A stretch of DNA of 64,000 nucleotides from assembly GCA_029228645.1 (NCBI GenBank), contig JAPTHR010000005.1, positions 20-64,019 of the forward strand. Reading direction: 5' to 3'. Source of the stretch: Gammaproteobacteria bacterium Milos-ODIII6 (GTDB taxonomy: Bacteria; Pseudomonadota; Gammaproteobacteria; Chromatiales; Chromatiaceae). Position 1 is the first letter of the stretch. Each line of letters starts with the position of its first letter. The translations under genes were made by a program, and so were the position numbers. The notes beneath the pieces were generated by a model, which saw only the letters and a program-made list of their open reading frames with translations, was not told the origin of the DNA and searched no databases. Shown here in pieces: positions 1-8,466 of this stretch.

Positions 1-71
1 GTCTAGGATAGCAATGCTGTTTTCCTGACGGCCCTGATTGGGCCGCACCATCAACCAAACGGAGACATTCC

Positions 72-572
72 ATGCGTCGATTTTCTACTGTTTTTGGCGC
101 CCTGAGCCTGCTGCTCGCATCCCAGTCCGGCCTCGCGGCGGACGTCGTCAGCGAGAAGAGCATCGGCATGGACCTGGCGCGCGATATCGCCAACGAGACC
201 ATCATGGCCTGTCGCGCCGAGGGCTACCACGCCAGTGCGGTGGTGGTGGATCGGCATGGCCTGGTGCGCGCGGCACTGCGGGATGATGCCGCGGCCCGCT
301 TCACCCTCGAGATCGCCGAGCGCAAGGCCAACATGACCGTGATGGCCTGGAGCGACAGCGGGGTGTTCCGCCAGGCGCGCGAGGATATCCGTCCGGAGCT
401 CAACCACATCGAGGGCCTGATCGTGATGGAGGGTGGCATCCGGATCGTCGCCGGTGGCTACAACATCGGTGCGGTCGGGGTCAGCGGGGCGCCCGGTGGC
501 GACAAGGACGCCGAGTGCGCCGTCAAGGGCATCGAGGCGCTGGCCGAGCGCATCGAGTTCGCCATCGACTGA
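72..572 (+). CDS. GlcG/HbpS-family (DUF336) exported protein
   Basis: The 166-residue product starts with a typical signal peptide: basic MRRF, a hydrophobic stretch rich in Leu and Ala, and likely cleavage near residue 22 after LAA. The mature part has the GlcG/HbpS layout: an N-terminal helix region with DLARDIANETIMACRAEG, a VVVDRHGLVRAALRDD strand pair, and a Gly-rich C-terminal GGIRIVAGGYNIGAVGVSG segment followed by DAECAVKGIEAL. Family members bind haem, corrinoids or small ligands, but no haem ligand can be assigned here with certainty. A periplasmic location is inferred from the signal peptide. The gene is followed by ackA after about 60 bases and may share a transcript, although no functional link is known. 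Family assignment is good; the ligand is unknown. Confidence 0.8.
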   Translation: MRRFSTVFGALSLLLASQSGLAADVVSEKSIGMDLARDIANETIMACRAEGYHASAVVVDRHGLVRAALRDDAAARFTLEIAERKANMTVMAWSDSGVFRQAREDIRPELNHIEGLIVMEGGIRIVAGGYNIGAVGVSGAPGGDKDAECAVKGIEALAERIEFAID

Positions 573-636
573 GACGGCGGTCCTGGTAACAGCCGGGTTT
601 CGGGGCTTCCGGACCCGGCAGTCATCATCGCTACGC

Positions 637-1824
637 ATGACACGTATGAATATCCTGGTGCTCAACTGCGGCAGCTCCTCGGTCAAGTTCAGCATCCAGC
701 TGGCTGACGGAGACCGGGAACTGCTGTCCGGCAGGGCGGAAGGGATAGGGGAGGCGCGCGGCCGGCGTCGCTGGCGACATGGCGGCGATGCCGAGGCCAT
801 CGACCAGGCGTTTGCCTTTTCCGATCACGAGGCAGCCCTGCGATGGGTGCTCGAACTGGCCAGCGAGGTCGGCGCGATCGGGGCGGTTGGCCACCGGGTC
901 GTGCATGGCGGCGAGCATTTTCACGGTCCCGTCGTGCTCGACAGCGACACGTTGCGGCGACTGCGGGATCTGGACCCGCTCGCGCCGCTGCACAATCCGC
1001 ACAACCGGGCGGGCATCGGGATGGCGCTGCAGGCCTGGCCGGACGTGCCCCAGGTCGCGGTTTTCGACACCGCATTCCATCACGCCCTGCCGGAGCATGC
1101 GTATCGCTACGCCGTCCCCGAGGACTGGTACCGGCGCTTCGGGGCGCGCCGCTACGGCTTTCACGGCACCTCGCACCAGTATGTCAGCCGCGTGGTCCCT
1201 GACATCCTCGGGCGCCCATCGGAGGCACTCAACATCATCAGCCTGCACCTCGGCAACGGCGCCAGCGCGGCGGCGATCCAGGGCGGGCGCAGTATCGACA
1301 CCTCCATGGGCATGACCCCGCTGGAGGGACTGGTGATGGGGACCCGCCCCGGCGATGTCGACCCGGGGCTGCTGCTGCACCTGCTGCGCGAGGGGGTTCC
1401 GCCACAACAACTCGAACAAGCGCTGAACAAGGAGTCCGGCCTGCTCGGTCTGTGCGGCGAGAACGACCTGCGCGCGGTGCATGCGCTCGCGGCACGCGGA
1501 GACGCGGCCGCGGAGAGAGCGCTCGCGGTGTTCGGCTATCGCGTGCGCAAATACATCGGCGCCTATGCTGCTGTGTTGGGTCGTGTGGATGCGTTGGTAT
1601 TCACCGCCGGGGTCGGGGAGAACGATGCCGCGATGCGTGCGCGCATCCTGCAGGGCCTGGAAAACCTGGGGCTGCGCATCGACCCCGCGAAGAACAGCCT
1701 TGTGACCGACGGGGCACGCGCCATACAGGCCGCGGATTCACCCACGGCGATTTTGGTGGTGCCGACCCGGGAGGAACAGGAGATTGCGCGTCAGGTGGCG
1801 CAAACCCTCGGCCATGTGGAGTAA
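637..1824 (+). CDS. ackA: Acetate kinase
   Basis: Acetate kinase interconverts acetate plus ATP and acetyl phosphate plus ADP in the cytoplasm. The protein of 395 residues (392 if the second ATG at 646 is used) opens with the family signature NILVLNCGSSSVKFSI and carries the second signature RYGFHGTSHQYVS, the phosphate-binding HLGNGASAAA loop and the C-terminal TAGVGENDAAMR segment. The length matches the family (about 400). Neither start has a clear Shine-Dalgarno sequence; the ATG at 637 adds only MTR in front of MNILVL. No phosphotransacetylase gene lies next to it, so its partner (Pta or a phosphoketolase) must be elsewhere. Glycogen phosphorylase follows after about 180 bases. Confidence 0.93.
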   Translation: MTRMNILVLNCGSSSVKFSIQLADGDRELLSGRAEGIGEARGRRRWRHGGDAEAIDQAFAFSDHEAALRWVLELASEVGAIGAVGHRVVHGGEHFHGPVVLDSDTLRRLRDLDPLAPLHNPHNRAGIGMALQAWPDVPQVAVFDTAFHHALPEHAYRYAVPEDWYRRFGARRYGFHGTSHQYVSRVVPDILGRPSEALNIISLHLGNGASAAAIQGGRSIDTSMGMTPLEGLVMGTRPGDVDPGLLLHLLREGVPPQQLEQALNKESGLLGLCGENDLRAVHALAARGDAAAERALAVFGYRVRKYIGAYAAVLGRVDALVFTAGVGENDAAMRARILQGLENLGLRIDPAKNSLVTDGARAIQAADSPTAILVVPTREEQEIARQVAQTLGHVE

Positions 1825-2006
1825 TCCCCCGGTCACGCGGTGAGTGCATAGTCAACTTGGGTGGTGGCGGAGAGCTGGCGCGCAAGCGACGCGCTGAGAG
1901 TACCGGCCCTCCCACGAGGGTGGCATTGACAGGCCGTATAGCCGCGGTCGAAATCGGCCCAACGGGTCCTGAAAGCGGGGCAGGTGGAAGGCGAAAGGAG
2001 AAAAGA

Positions 2007-4511
2007 ATGAGCGTTGCGGAGAAAGGCTTGCCTCCGATCGGTGCCGAGGTCAGGGAAGAGCATACCCGGACCGGTACCAGCGTGGACGTGCTGAAGCGAG
2101 CGATCCTGGACAACCTGTTCTACGTCCAGGGGCGTTTTCCGGATGTGGCGACCACGAATGACTGGTATCTCGCGCTGGCCTACACGGTTCGGGATCGCAT
2201 GCTGCACCGCTGGGTCAGCACCGCCCAGACCTACAAGCAGCGGCAGGCGCGCACGGTGTGTTACCTGTCCGCCGAGTTCCTCATGGGTCCGCACCTCGGG
2301 GTCAATCTGCTCAATCTCGAGATATGGGACAACGCGCGCGAGGCGGTCGCCCAGCTGGGCCTGGACATGGACGAGCTGCTCGATCACGAAACCGAGCCCG
2401 GTCTGGGTAACGGCGGTCTGGGCCGCCTGGCGGCCTGCTTCCTGGATTCCCTGGCAACGCGCGGGATACCGGCCATTGGCTACGGCATCCGCTACGAATT
2501 CGGCATCTTCGATCAACGCATCGAGAACGGCTGGCAGGTCGAGGTGACCGACAAGTGGCTGACCCAGGGCAATCCCTGGGAACTGCCCCGGCCCAAGCTC
2601 AGTTTCGACATTCCCTTCGGTGGGCGGACTGAACACTACCGGGATGCGCAGGGTCAGTTGCGCGTCCGCTGGATCCCCGAGCGCGTGGTGCGCGGGATTG
2701 CCTACGACACGCCGGTGATGGGCTACGGCGTCGGGAACGTCAATCTGCTGCGCCTGTGGAAATCCGAGGCGACCGAATCGTTCGACTTCGCCGTTTTCAA
2801 CGTGGGCGATTACTTCGGCGCAGTCAACGAGAAGGTCCGCTCCGAGAATCTGTCAAAGGTGCTGTACCCCAACGATGAACAGCGCATTGGCAAGCGCCTG
2901 CGCCTGGAACAGCAGTATTTCCTGGTCAGCTGCTCGCTGCGCGACATGCTGCGCATCCACGAGCGCAGCGGCCGGCCGCTCGAGGATTTTCACCTCAAGT
3001 ATGCCTGCCAGCTCAACGACACCCATCCCGCGCTGGCCATCCTGGAGCTGTTGCGCCTGTTGCTGGATGAGTACGGCATGCACTGGGGCGCCGCCTGGGA
3101 CGTCACCCGTCAGACCTTTTCCTATACCAACCACACGCTGCTGCCCGAGGCCCTGGAGAAATGGCCGGTGGCCCTGTTCGGTGGTGTCCTGCCGCGTCAC
3201 CTGGAACTCCTGTATGAGGTCAACCAGCGCTTTCTGGACCAGGTGCGGATCAAGTACCGCTCGACCATCGATGGCCGGCTGACGCGGATGTCGCTGATCG
3301 AAGAGGACGGTGAAAGGTTTGTGCGCATGGCCAACCTTGCCTGCGTTGGTTCCCACCGGATCAACGGGGTGGCGGCGCTGCATACGGAGTTACTTAAATC
3401 GACCGTGCTGAGCGACTTTCATGACATGTGGCCGGAGAAGTTCAGCAACGTGACCAACGGCGTCAGTCCGAGGCGTTTCGTGCGCTTGTCGAACCCGTGG
3501 ATGAGCAAGCTGCTCTCGCAGCGCATAGGCTGTGACTGGGTGCGTGACCTGTCCCGCATTTCCAGGATCGAGGACTTTCTGGAGGATGACGGTTTTCTCG
3601 CGCAATGGCTTGGGGCCAAAAGCCGCGCGAAGCAGCGGCTGGCCGCTCTGATAGAGCGACGCAACGGCGTCACGCTGGACCCGGAGTCGCTCTTCGATGT
3701 CCAGGTCAAGCGTATCCACGAGTACAAGCGCCAGCACCTGAACCTGTTGCATGTGATTGCCCGCTACAACCGGATCAAGGACAACCCGGGTATCGATGTC
3801 GTACCACGCACTTTTCTGTTCGGTGGCAAGGCGGCGCCCGGCTACCGCATGGCAAAGCTCATCATCAAGGCCATCAATGCGGTCGCGGATGTGATCAACA
3901 CTGACCCGGATGTGAACGGGCGCATGAAGGTGGTGTTTGTGCCGAACTTCAGCGTCAAGAACGCGCAGTACATTTATCCTGCCGCGGATCTCTCGGAACA
4001 GATATCGACCGCCGGCAAGGAGGCCTCGGGGACCGGCAACATGAAGTTCTCCATGAATGGAGCGCTGACTATCGGCACACTCGACGGGGCAAACGTCGAG
4101 ATCCGCGAGGCCGTCGGTCCGGAGAACTTCTTCCTGTTCGGCCTGAGCAGCGACGAGGTGCAGGCACGCAAGAGCGAGGTCTACGAACCCTGGCGCCATT
4201 ACGACCAGAACGAGGAACTGCGGCGCGCGCTCGATTTGCTGGGTGGGGGGCTGTTCAGTCATGGCGACAAGGCGCTTTTTCAGGATCTCATCGACAACCT
4301 GCTGTACCAGGATCCCTATCTCGTGCTGGCCGATTTCGCGAGCTACATCGAAGCCCAGGAGCAGGTCGACGATACCTGGCGGGATACGGATCGCTGGACG
4401 CGCATGTCGATTGTCAATGCGGCCCGCATGGGCAGGTTCTCCTCGGATCGTGCTATCGAGGAATACGCGAGCACGATCTGGAATGTGCAACCGGTGCCGA
4501 TAGAACATTAG
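2007..4511 (+). CDS. glgP: Glycogen/starch/maltodextrin phosphorylase
   Basis: This GT35 enzyme releases glucose 1-phosphate from alpha-1,4-glucans by phosphorolysis, using pyridoxal phosphate. The 834-residue product has the usual length. The start at 2007 is supported by a purine-rich ribosome site (gaaaggag) seven bases upstream. Visible landmarks are ETEPGLGNGGLGRLAACFLDS in the N-terminal half, CQLNDTHPALAI, the central KFSNVTNGVSPRRF, the FDVQVKRIHEYKRQ motif, and the PLP-lysine region EASGTGNMKFSMNGALTIG near residue 675. It is the only glycogen gene in the window, so whether it serves glycogen mobilisation or maltodextrin use cannot be read from context. The gene is followed by a block of palindromic repeats. 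Confidence 0.95.
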   Translation: MSVAEKGLPPIGAEVREEHTRTGTSVDVLKRAILDNLFYVQGRFPDVATTNDWYLALAYTVRDRMLHRWVSTAQTYKQRQARTVCYLSAEFLMGPHLGVNLLNLEIWDNAREAVAQLGLDMDELLDHETEPGLGNGGLGRLAACFLDSLATRGIPAIGYGIRYEFGIFDQRIENGWQVEVTDKWLTQGNPWELPRPKLSFDIPFGGRTEHYRDAQGQLRVRWIPERVVRGIAYDTPVMGYGVGNVNLLRLWKSEATESFDFAVFNVGDYFGAVNEKVRSENLSKVLYPNDEQRIGKRLRLEQQYFLVSCSLRDMLRIHERSGRPLEDFHLKYACQLNDTHPALAILELLRLLLDEYGMHWGAAWDVTRQTFSYTNHTLLPEALEKWPVALFGGVLPRHLELLYEVNQRFLDQVRIKYRSTIDGRLTRMSLIEEDGERFVRMANLACVGSHRINGVAALHTELLKSTVLSDFHDMWPEKFSNVTNGVSPRRFVRLSNPWMSKLLSQRIGCDWVRDLSRISRIEDFLEDDGFLAQWLGAKSRAKQRLAALIERRNGVTLDPESLFDVQVKRIHEYKRQHLNLLHVIARYNRIKDNPGIDVVPRTFLFGGKAAPGYRMAKLIIKAINAVADVINTDPDVNGRMKVVFVPNFSVKNAQYIYPAADLSEQISTAGKEASGTGNMKFSMNGALTIGTLDGANVEIREAVGPENFFLFGLSSDEVQARKSEVYEPWRHYDQNEELRRALDLLGGGLFSHGDKALFQDLIDNLLYQDPYLVLADFASYIEAQEQVDDTWRDTDRWTRMSIVNAARMGRFSSDRAIEEYASTIWNVQPVPIEH

Positions 4512-4548
4512 TCCCGAGGCCGCCCCCACGCCAGACCCTGCAGCTCTC

Positions 4549-4935
4549 GTGCCGTAGGAGCAAGCTTGCTCGCGAACACAGCGAACAGCGGGTGGTAATG
4601 GCCAGCCCGTCCTTCGATTCTTCGCGGCCGAGGCCGCTCCTACGCCAGACCCTGCGGCTATCGTGCCGTAAGCGAGCTTGCTCGCGAACACAGCGAACAG
4701 CGGGCGGTCATGGCCAGCCCGTCCTTCGATTCTTCGCGGCCAAGGCCGCTCCCACGCCAGACCCTGCGGCTATCGTGCCGTAGGAGCGAGCTTGCTCGCG
4801 AACAGCGGGTGGTCATGGCCAGCCCGTCCTTCGATTCTTCGCGGCCAAGGCCGCTCCCACGCCAGGCCTGCGGCTCTCGTGCCGTAGGAGCGAGCTTGCT
4901 CGCGAACACGGTCTTTTCGCGGCCGAGGCCTCTGC
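4549..4935. repeat. BIME/REP-like block of alternating palindromes
   Basis: The gene-free stretch between glgP and dctP (4512-5126) is filled by about 3.5 copies of a unit with a period of about 104-113 bases. Each unit has two palindromic modules. Module A has the core GAGCnAGCTTGCTCGC and lies at about 4554-4573, 4668-4686, 4780-4800 and 4884-4905. Module B is GCGGCC(g/a)AGGCCGC with copies at about 4621-4643, 4734-4756 and 4838-4860, plus a degenerate one at 4917-4935. The modules are joined by conserved linker containing atggccagcccgtccttcg. This resembles bacterial interspersed mosaic elements, which can act downstream of genes in transcript stabilisation or termination. Short reading frames across it are artefacts of the repeats. 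The rest, 4936-5126, is the dctP leader. Confidence 0.85.
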
Positions 4936-5126
4936 CGGACCCTCGCAGCCAGCGCGTGACTTTCTTTTTGCAACCCCGGTCCCCTAGATAACAGTGCTTG
5001 TGATCCTGATGGACAGGACCCAACAGCTCGTGGAAAAAGAACGCGCGGGCGGCCTATACTCCCGGGAAGCAGGCCCGACTGCAATTTGCACTCAGACAAT
5101 AAGATAAGACCAAAGGAGAAAGACCC

Positions 5127-6128
5127 ATGCGCCAGCGCCTTTTCGGCCTTGCCGTAGCCAGTGCACTCGCCATTGCCTCCATGCCGGTGTTCGCACAATG
5201 CGATCCCGGCGAGATCGTGATCAAGTTCAGCCACGTCACCAATACCGACAAACATCCCAAGGGCATTGCCGCCTCGCTTCTGGCCAAGCGCGTCAACGAG
5301 GAGATGAACGGCAAGGCGTGCATGCAGGTGTTCCCCAACTCCACCCTTTATGACGACAAGAAGGTCCTCGAGGCGATGTTGAACGGGGATGTGCATCTGG
5401 CGGCGCCTTCGCTGTCGAAGTTTGAGAAATTCACCAAGAAGTTCCGCATCTTCGATCTGCCCTTCGTCTTCCTGGATGTTGCGGCGGTCGACAAGTTCCA
5501 GAACTCGCCCTCCGGCGAAAAGCTGAAGAACTCGATGAAACGCCGTGGGCTCAAGGGGCTGGCCTTCTGGCACAACGGCATGAAGCAGTTCTCCGCCAAC
5601 AAGCCGCTGATCCATCCCAGCGACGCCAAGGGCCTGAAGTTCCGTGTGCAGGCGTCCGACGTGCTGGTCGCGCAGATCGAACAGCTGGGCGGTTCGCCGC
5701 AGAAGATGTCCTTCAAGGAGGTCTATGGCGGCCTCCAGACCGGCGTCATCGACGGCCAGGCGAACACCTGGTCGAACATCTACGGCAAGAAGTTCTTCGA
5801 GGTCCAGGACGGCGTAACCGAGACCAACCACGGCATCCTGGACTACCTGGTCGTCACCTCGACCAAGTGGTGGGACGGCCTGCCGGGTGACATCCGCGAT
5901 CAGCTGGCGACCATCCTCAAGGAGGTGACCGAGGAACGTAACGCCGAGTCCACCAAGGTCAACGAGGAGAACAAGCAGAACGTCATTGCTGCCGGCGGGG
6001 TGGTTCGCACGCTCACCCCGGAGCAACGCCAGGCCTGGGTCGAGGCAATGAAGCCGGTCTGGAAGAAGTTCGAGAAGGATATCGGTGAGGACCTGATGCA
6101 GGCAGCGCTCACTTCCAACGGCGGCTGA
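5127..6128 (+). CDS. dctP: TRAP transporter solute-binding protein, DctP type (C4-dicarboxylate)
   Basis: This is the periplasmic binding component of a tripartite ATP-independent transporter. The 333-residue protein has a cleavable signal peptide (MRQRLFGLAVASALAIASMP, cleavage near residue 24 after VFA). The mature part shows IVIKFSHVTNTDKHPKG, the substrate-arginine region GLKFRVQASD, and the GVIDGQANTWSNIYGKKF segment typical of DctP proteins that bind malate, fumarate or succinate. A strong ribosome site (aaaggagaaag) precedes the start. The small and large permease genes follow in the same direction, though 214 bases separate dctP from dctQ, which may allow higher expression of the binding protein. 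C4-dicarboxylate specificity is inferred from similarity to Pseudomonas DctP. Confidence 0.92.
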   Translation: MRQRLFGLAVASALAIASMPVFAQCDPGEIVIKFSHVTNTDKHPKGIAASLLAKRVNEEMNGKACMQVFPNSTLYDDKKVLEAMLNGDVHLAAPSLSKFEKFTKKFRIFDLPFVFLDVAAVDKFQNSPSGEKLKNSMKRRGLKGLAFWHNGMKQFSANKPLIHPSDAKGLKFRVQASDVLVAQIEQLGGSPQKMSFKEVYGGLQTGVIDGQANTWSNIYGKKFFEVQDGVTETNHGILDYLVVTSTKWWDGLPGDIRDQLATILKEVTEERNAESTKVNEENKQNVIAAGGVVRTLTPEQRQAWVEAMKPVWKKFEKDIGEDLMQAALTSNGG

Positions 6129-6342
6129 CGGATCCCCGGAGCGCCGGGGAAGGTCGGTCAGTTTCAGCAGACATCGCCAACGCCTCGAACCCACCAGGGG
6201 AACCGACCGGGTCTGGCGTCGATATCTGTTGGTGTTGGTGACCGACTAATCTTCAATTTGGCGTGCGGCCGGTTTTTTACCGGTCGCCGCCTTTTCCAGT
6301 TCGGCATCGATGCCGTTCTTCCGAAGACCTTGCGGGGGAGCT

Positions 6343-7008
6343 ATGCACGTAGAACCAACCACCAGGTTCGGCAAGTGGGTCGACAGCATCGAAGAGACGA
6401 GTATCGCGATCTGCCTCGGGCTGATGACCGTGATCACCTTCGCCAATGTGGTCGCGAGGTACACCTTCGAAAGTAACATCCTGTGGGCCCTGGAGGCGAC
6501 CGTTTTCCTGTTCGCCTGGCTGGTGCTGATGGGCATGTCCTACGGCGTGAAAAAGCACGTGCACATCGGGGTCGACGTGGTCATCCACGCGGTGCCACCC
6601 GGCATGAAGAAGGTGCTGGCGGTTGTCGCTGTGACCGCTTGCCTGGCATTTGCGCTGTTGTTGCTCAAAGGCGCCTGGGACTACTGGTATCCGTTTGCCA
6701 CCGAACGTGCCTGGCTGGAAACCGACGATGTTCCAATGCCGGAGTTCCTGCAGTTTCTCTCCGACAGCATGAACGAGGGCGAACGTTACGAAAAAATGCC
6801 ACGCTGGATTCCGTATCTGGCTCTGCCGCTCGGGGTCGGACTCCTGACCCTGCGGTTTGTCCAGGTCGCCTGGCAGATCCTGACCGGAAAAGTGGACCAG
6901 GTCATCGCCAGTCACGAGGCGGAGGAGTTGCTGGAGGAACTGGAGATGTCCTCCCCGCATCCGGTTGACGAGCCGGACAGATCGGGCAGATCGGGCAGGG
7001 AGGGCTGA
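6343..7008 (+). CDS. dctQ: TRAP transporter small permease DctQ
   Basis: The 221-residue inner-membrane protein is the four-helix small subunit of the TRAP transporter. Helices are visible around ISIAICLGLMTVITFANVV, ILWALEATVFLFAWLVLMGM, VLAVVAVTACLAFALLLL and YLALPLGVGLLTL. The WALEATVFLFAWLVLMG segment is characteristic of DctQ. The start at ATG 6343 is preceded by gcgggggag; an upstream in-frame ATG at 6310 lacks such a site. The C-terminus is a charged cytoplasmic tail rich in Glu. The gene ends three bases before dctM, so the two permease subunits are almost certainly co-translated. Confidence 0.9.
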   Translation: MHVEPTTRFGKWVDSIEETSIAICLGLMTVITFANVVARYTFESNILWALEATVFLFAWLVLMGMSYGVKKHVHIGVDVVIHAVPPGMKKVLAVVAVTACLAFALLLLKGAWDYWYPFATERAWLETDDVPMPEFLQFLSDSMNEGERYEKMPRWIPYLALPLGVGLLTLRFVQVAWQILTGKVDQVIASHEAEELLEELEMSSPHPVDEPDRSGRSGREG

Positions 7009-7011
7009 GCC

Positions 7012-8379
7012 ATGCAAGTTGCTATCCTGTTCGGGATGATCATCGTACTGATGCTGATCGGTGTCCCCATCGCGGTGGCCCTGGGGCTTTCCAGCATGCT
7101 CTTTCTGATGATGTTCGCGCACGATGCCTCGCTGGCATCCATTGCGCAGACCCTGTTCTCGGCCTTCGAGGGCCACTACACCCTGCTCGCGATCCCGTTC
7201 TTCGTCCTGGCGTCGGTGTTCATGTCCACCGGCGGGGTCGCCAATCGCATCATCCGCTTCGCGATCGCGCTGGTCGGCTCCTTCCGTGGCGGCTTGGCGA
7301 TTGCATCGGTATTCGCCTGCATGTTGTTCGCGGCGCTCTCCGGTTCGTCCCCGGCGACCGTGGTGGCGATTGGTTCGATCGTCATCGCCGGCATGATCAG
7401 CGTGGGTTACACCCGCGAGTTCGCCGCCGGAGTGATCTGTAATGCCGGCACCCTGGGCATCCTGATCCCGCCTTCGATCGTGATGGTGGTGTATGCCGCG
7501 GCAACCGATGTGTCGGTCGGGCGGATGTTCCTCGCCGGCGTGTTCCCCGGGCTGCTCGCCGGCCTGATGTTGATGGTCGCGATCTACATCGTCGCACGCA
7601 TCAAGAACCTGCCGGCGCAGCCGTGGGCCGGGTGGGGCGAGGTGTTCGCCTCGGCGCGCGATGCCTCCTGGGGCCTGATGCTGATCGTGATCATTCTCGG
7701 CGGCATCTACGGGGGCATCTTCACCCCGACCGAGGCCGCCGCCGTGGCGGCCGTGTATGCCTTTCTGATCGCCAACTTCGTCTACCGCGACATGGGGCCC
7801 TTCAAGCACGGCATGGGCAGCCTCGCGCTGCTGCCGCTGCGCGCCTTGTCGGTCTTCTGGCACCCCGACACCAAGCATGCGCTGTTCGAGGCCGGCAAGC
7901 TGACCATCATGCTGATGTTCATCATCGCCAATGCGCTCATCCTCAAACATGTGCTGACCGAGGAGCGGCTTCCGCAGATGATCACCGAGGCGATGCTGTC
8001 GGCCGGCTTCGGGCCGATCATGTTCCTGATCGTGGTCAACGTGCTTCTGCTGATCGGCGGTCAGTTCATGGAGCCGTCCGGTCTGCTGATCATCGTCGCG
8101 CCGCTGGTATTCCCGATCGGTATGGCGCTCGGGATCGACCCGATCCACCTCGGCATCATCATGGTGGTGAACATGGAGATCGGCATGATCACGCCCCCGG
8201 TCGGGCTCAACCTGTTCGTGACCGCGGGTGTCGCGAAAATGTCGGTCGGCAGGGTGATCAGGGCCGCGCTCCCCTGGGTCGGGATCATGTTCCTGTTCCT
8301 GATCGTCATCACCTATGTGCCGATCGTCTCGACCTGGTTGCCGACGACCCTGATGGGGCCGGAGATCATCACCCGCTAG
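7012..8379 (+). CDS. dctM: TRAP transporter large permease DctM
   Basis: The 455-residue DctM subunit forms the ion-coupled transport channel. It is hydrophobic throughout, with about twelve predicted membrane segments and family landmarks such as AIPFFVLASVFMSTGGVANRI, FAALSGSSPATVVAIGSI, AGVICNAGTLGILIPPSIVM, GGIYGGIFTPTEAAAVA and the C-terminal MEIGMITPPVGLNLFV. The product is somewhat longer than the usual 425-430 residues because of an extra loop around residues 255-290, seen in some proteobacterial C4-dicarboxylate DctM proteins. It starts three bases after dctQ. Substrate range is inferred from the neighbouring dctP. Confidence 0.93.
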   Translation: MQVAILFGMIIVLMLIGVPIAVALGLSSMLFLMMFAHDASLASIAQTLFSAFEGHYTLLAIPFFVLASVFMSTGGVANRIIRFAIALVGSFRGGLAIASVFACMLFAALSGSSPATVVAIGSIVIAGMISVGYTREFAAGVICNAGTLGILIPPSIVMVVYAAATDVSVGRMFLAGVFPGLLAGLMLMVAIYIVARIKNLPAQPWAGWGEVFASARDASWGLMLIVIILGGIYGGIFTPTEAAAVAAVYAFLIANFVYRDMGPFKHGMGSLALLPLRALSVFWHPDTKHALFEAGKLTIMLMFIIANALILKHVLTEERLPQMITEAMLSAGFGPIMFLIVVNVLLLIGGQFMEPSGLLIIVAPLVFPIGMALGIDPIHLGIIMVVNMEIGMITPPVGLNLFVTAGVAKMSVGRVIRAALPWVGIMFLFLIVITYVPIVSTWLPTTLMGPEIITR

Positions 8380-8466
8380 GCGAGCAGCGGAGTGCAAGTC
8401 TCGTCTTGTCGTCACCGTCATGGTGAAATCCGTCTTGCGGCAATCATCAACTCAGGGAAAGACAGC

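Noticed and set aside
1825-2006. Riboswitch or attenuator before glgP
   Set aside because: No conserved riboswitch core or terminator/antiterminator pair could be recognised in this leader.
3390-4691. 433-codon minus-strand frame opposite the end of glgP
   Set aside because: The sense strand carries the PLP-binding region of glycogen phosphorylase; the antisense frame has no motif.
4592-5023. Open frames in the glgP-dctP spacer
   Set aside because: Their repeated peptide segments simply reflect the repeated palindromic units; there is no start signal or family match.
6277-8421. 714-codon minus-strand frame opposite dctQ and dctM
   Set aside because: It is a His/Asp/Gln-rich shadow of two certain membrane-protein genes.
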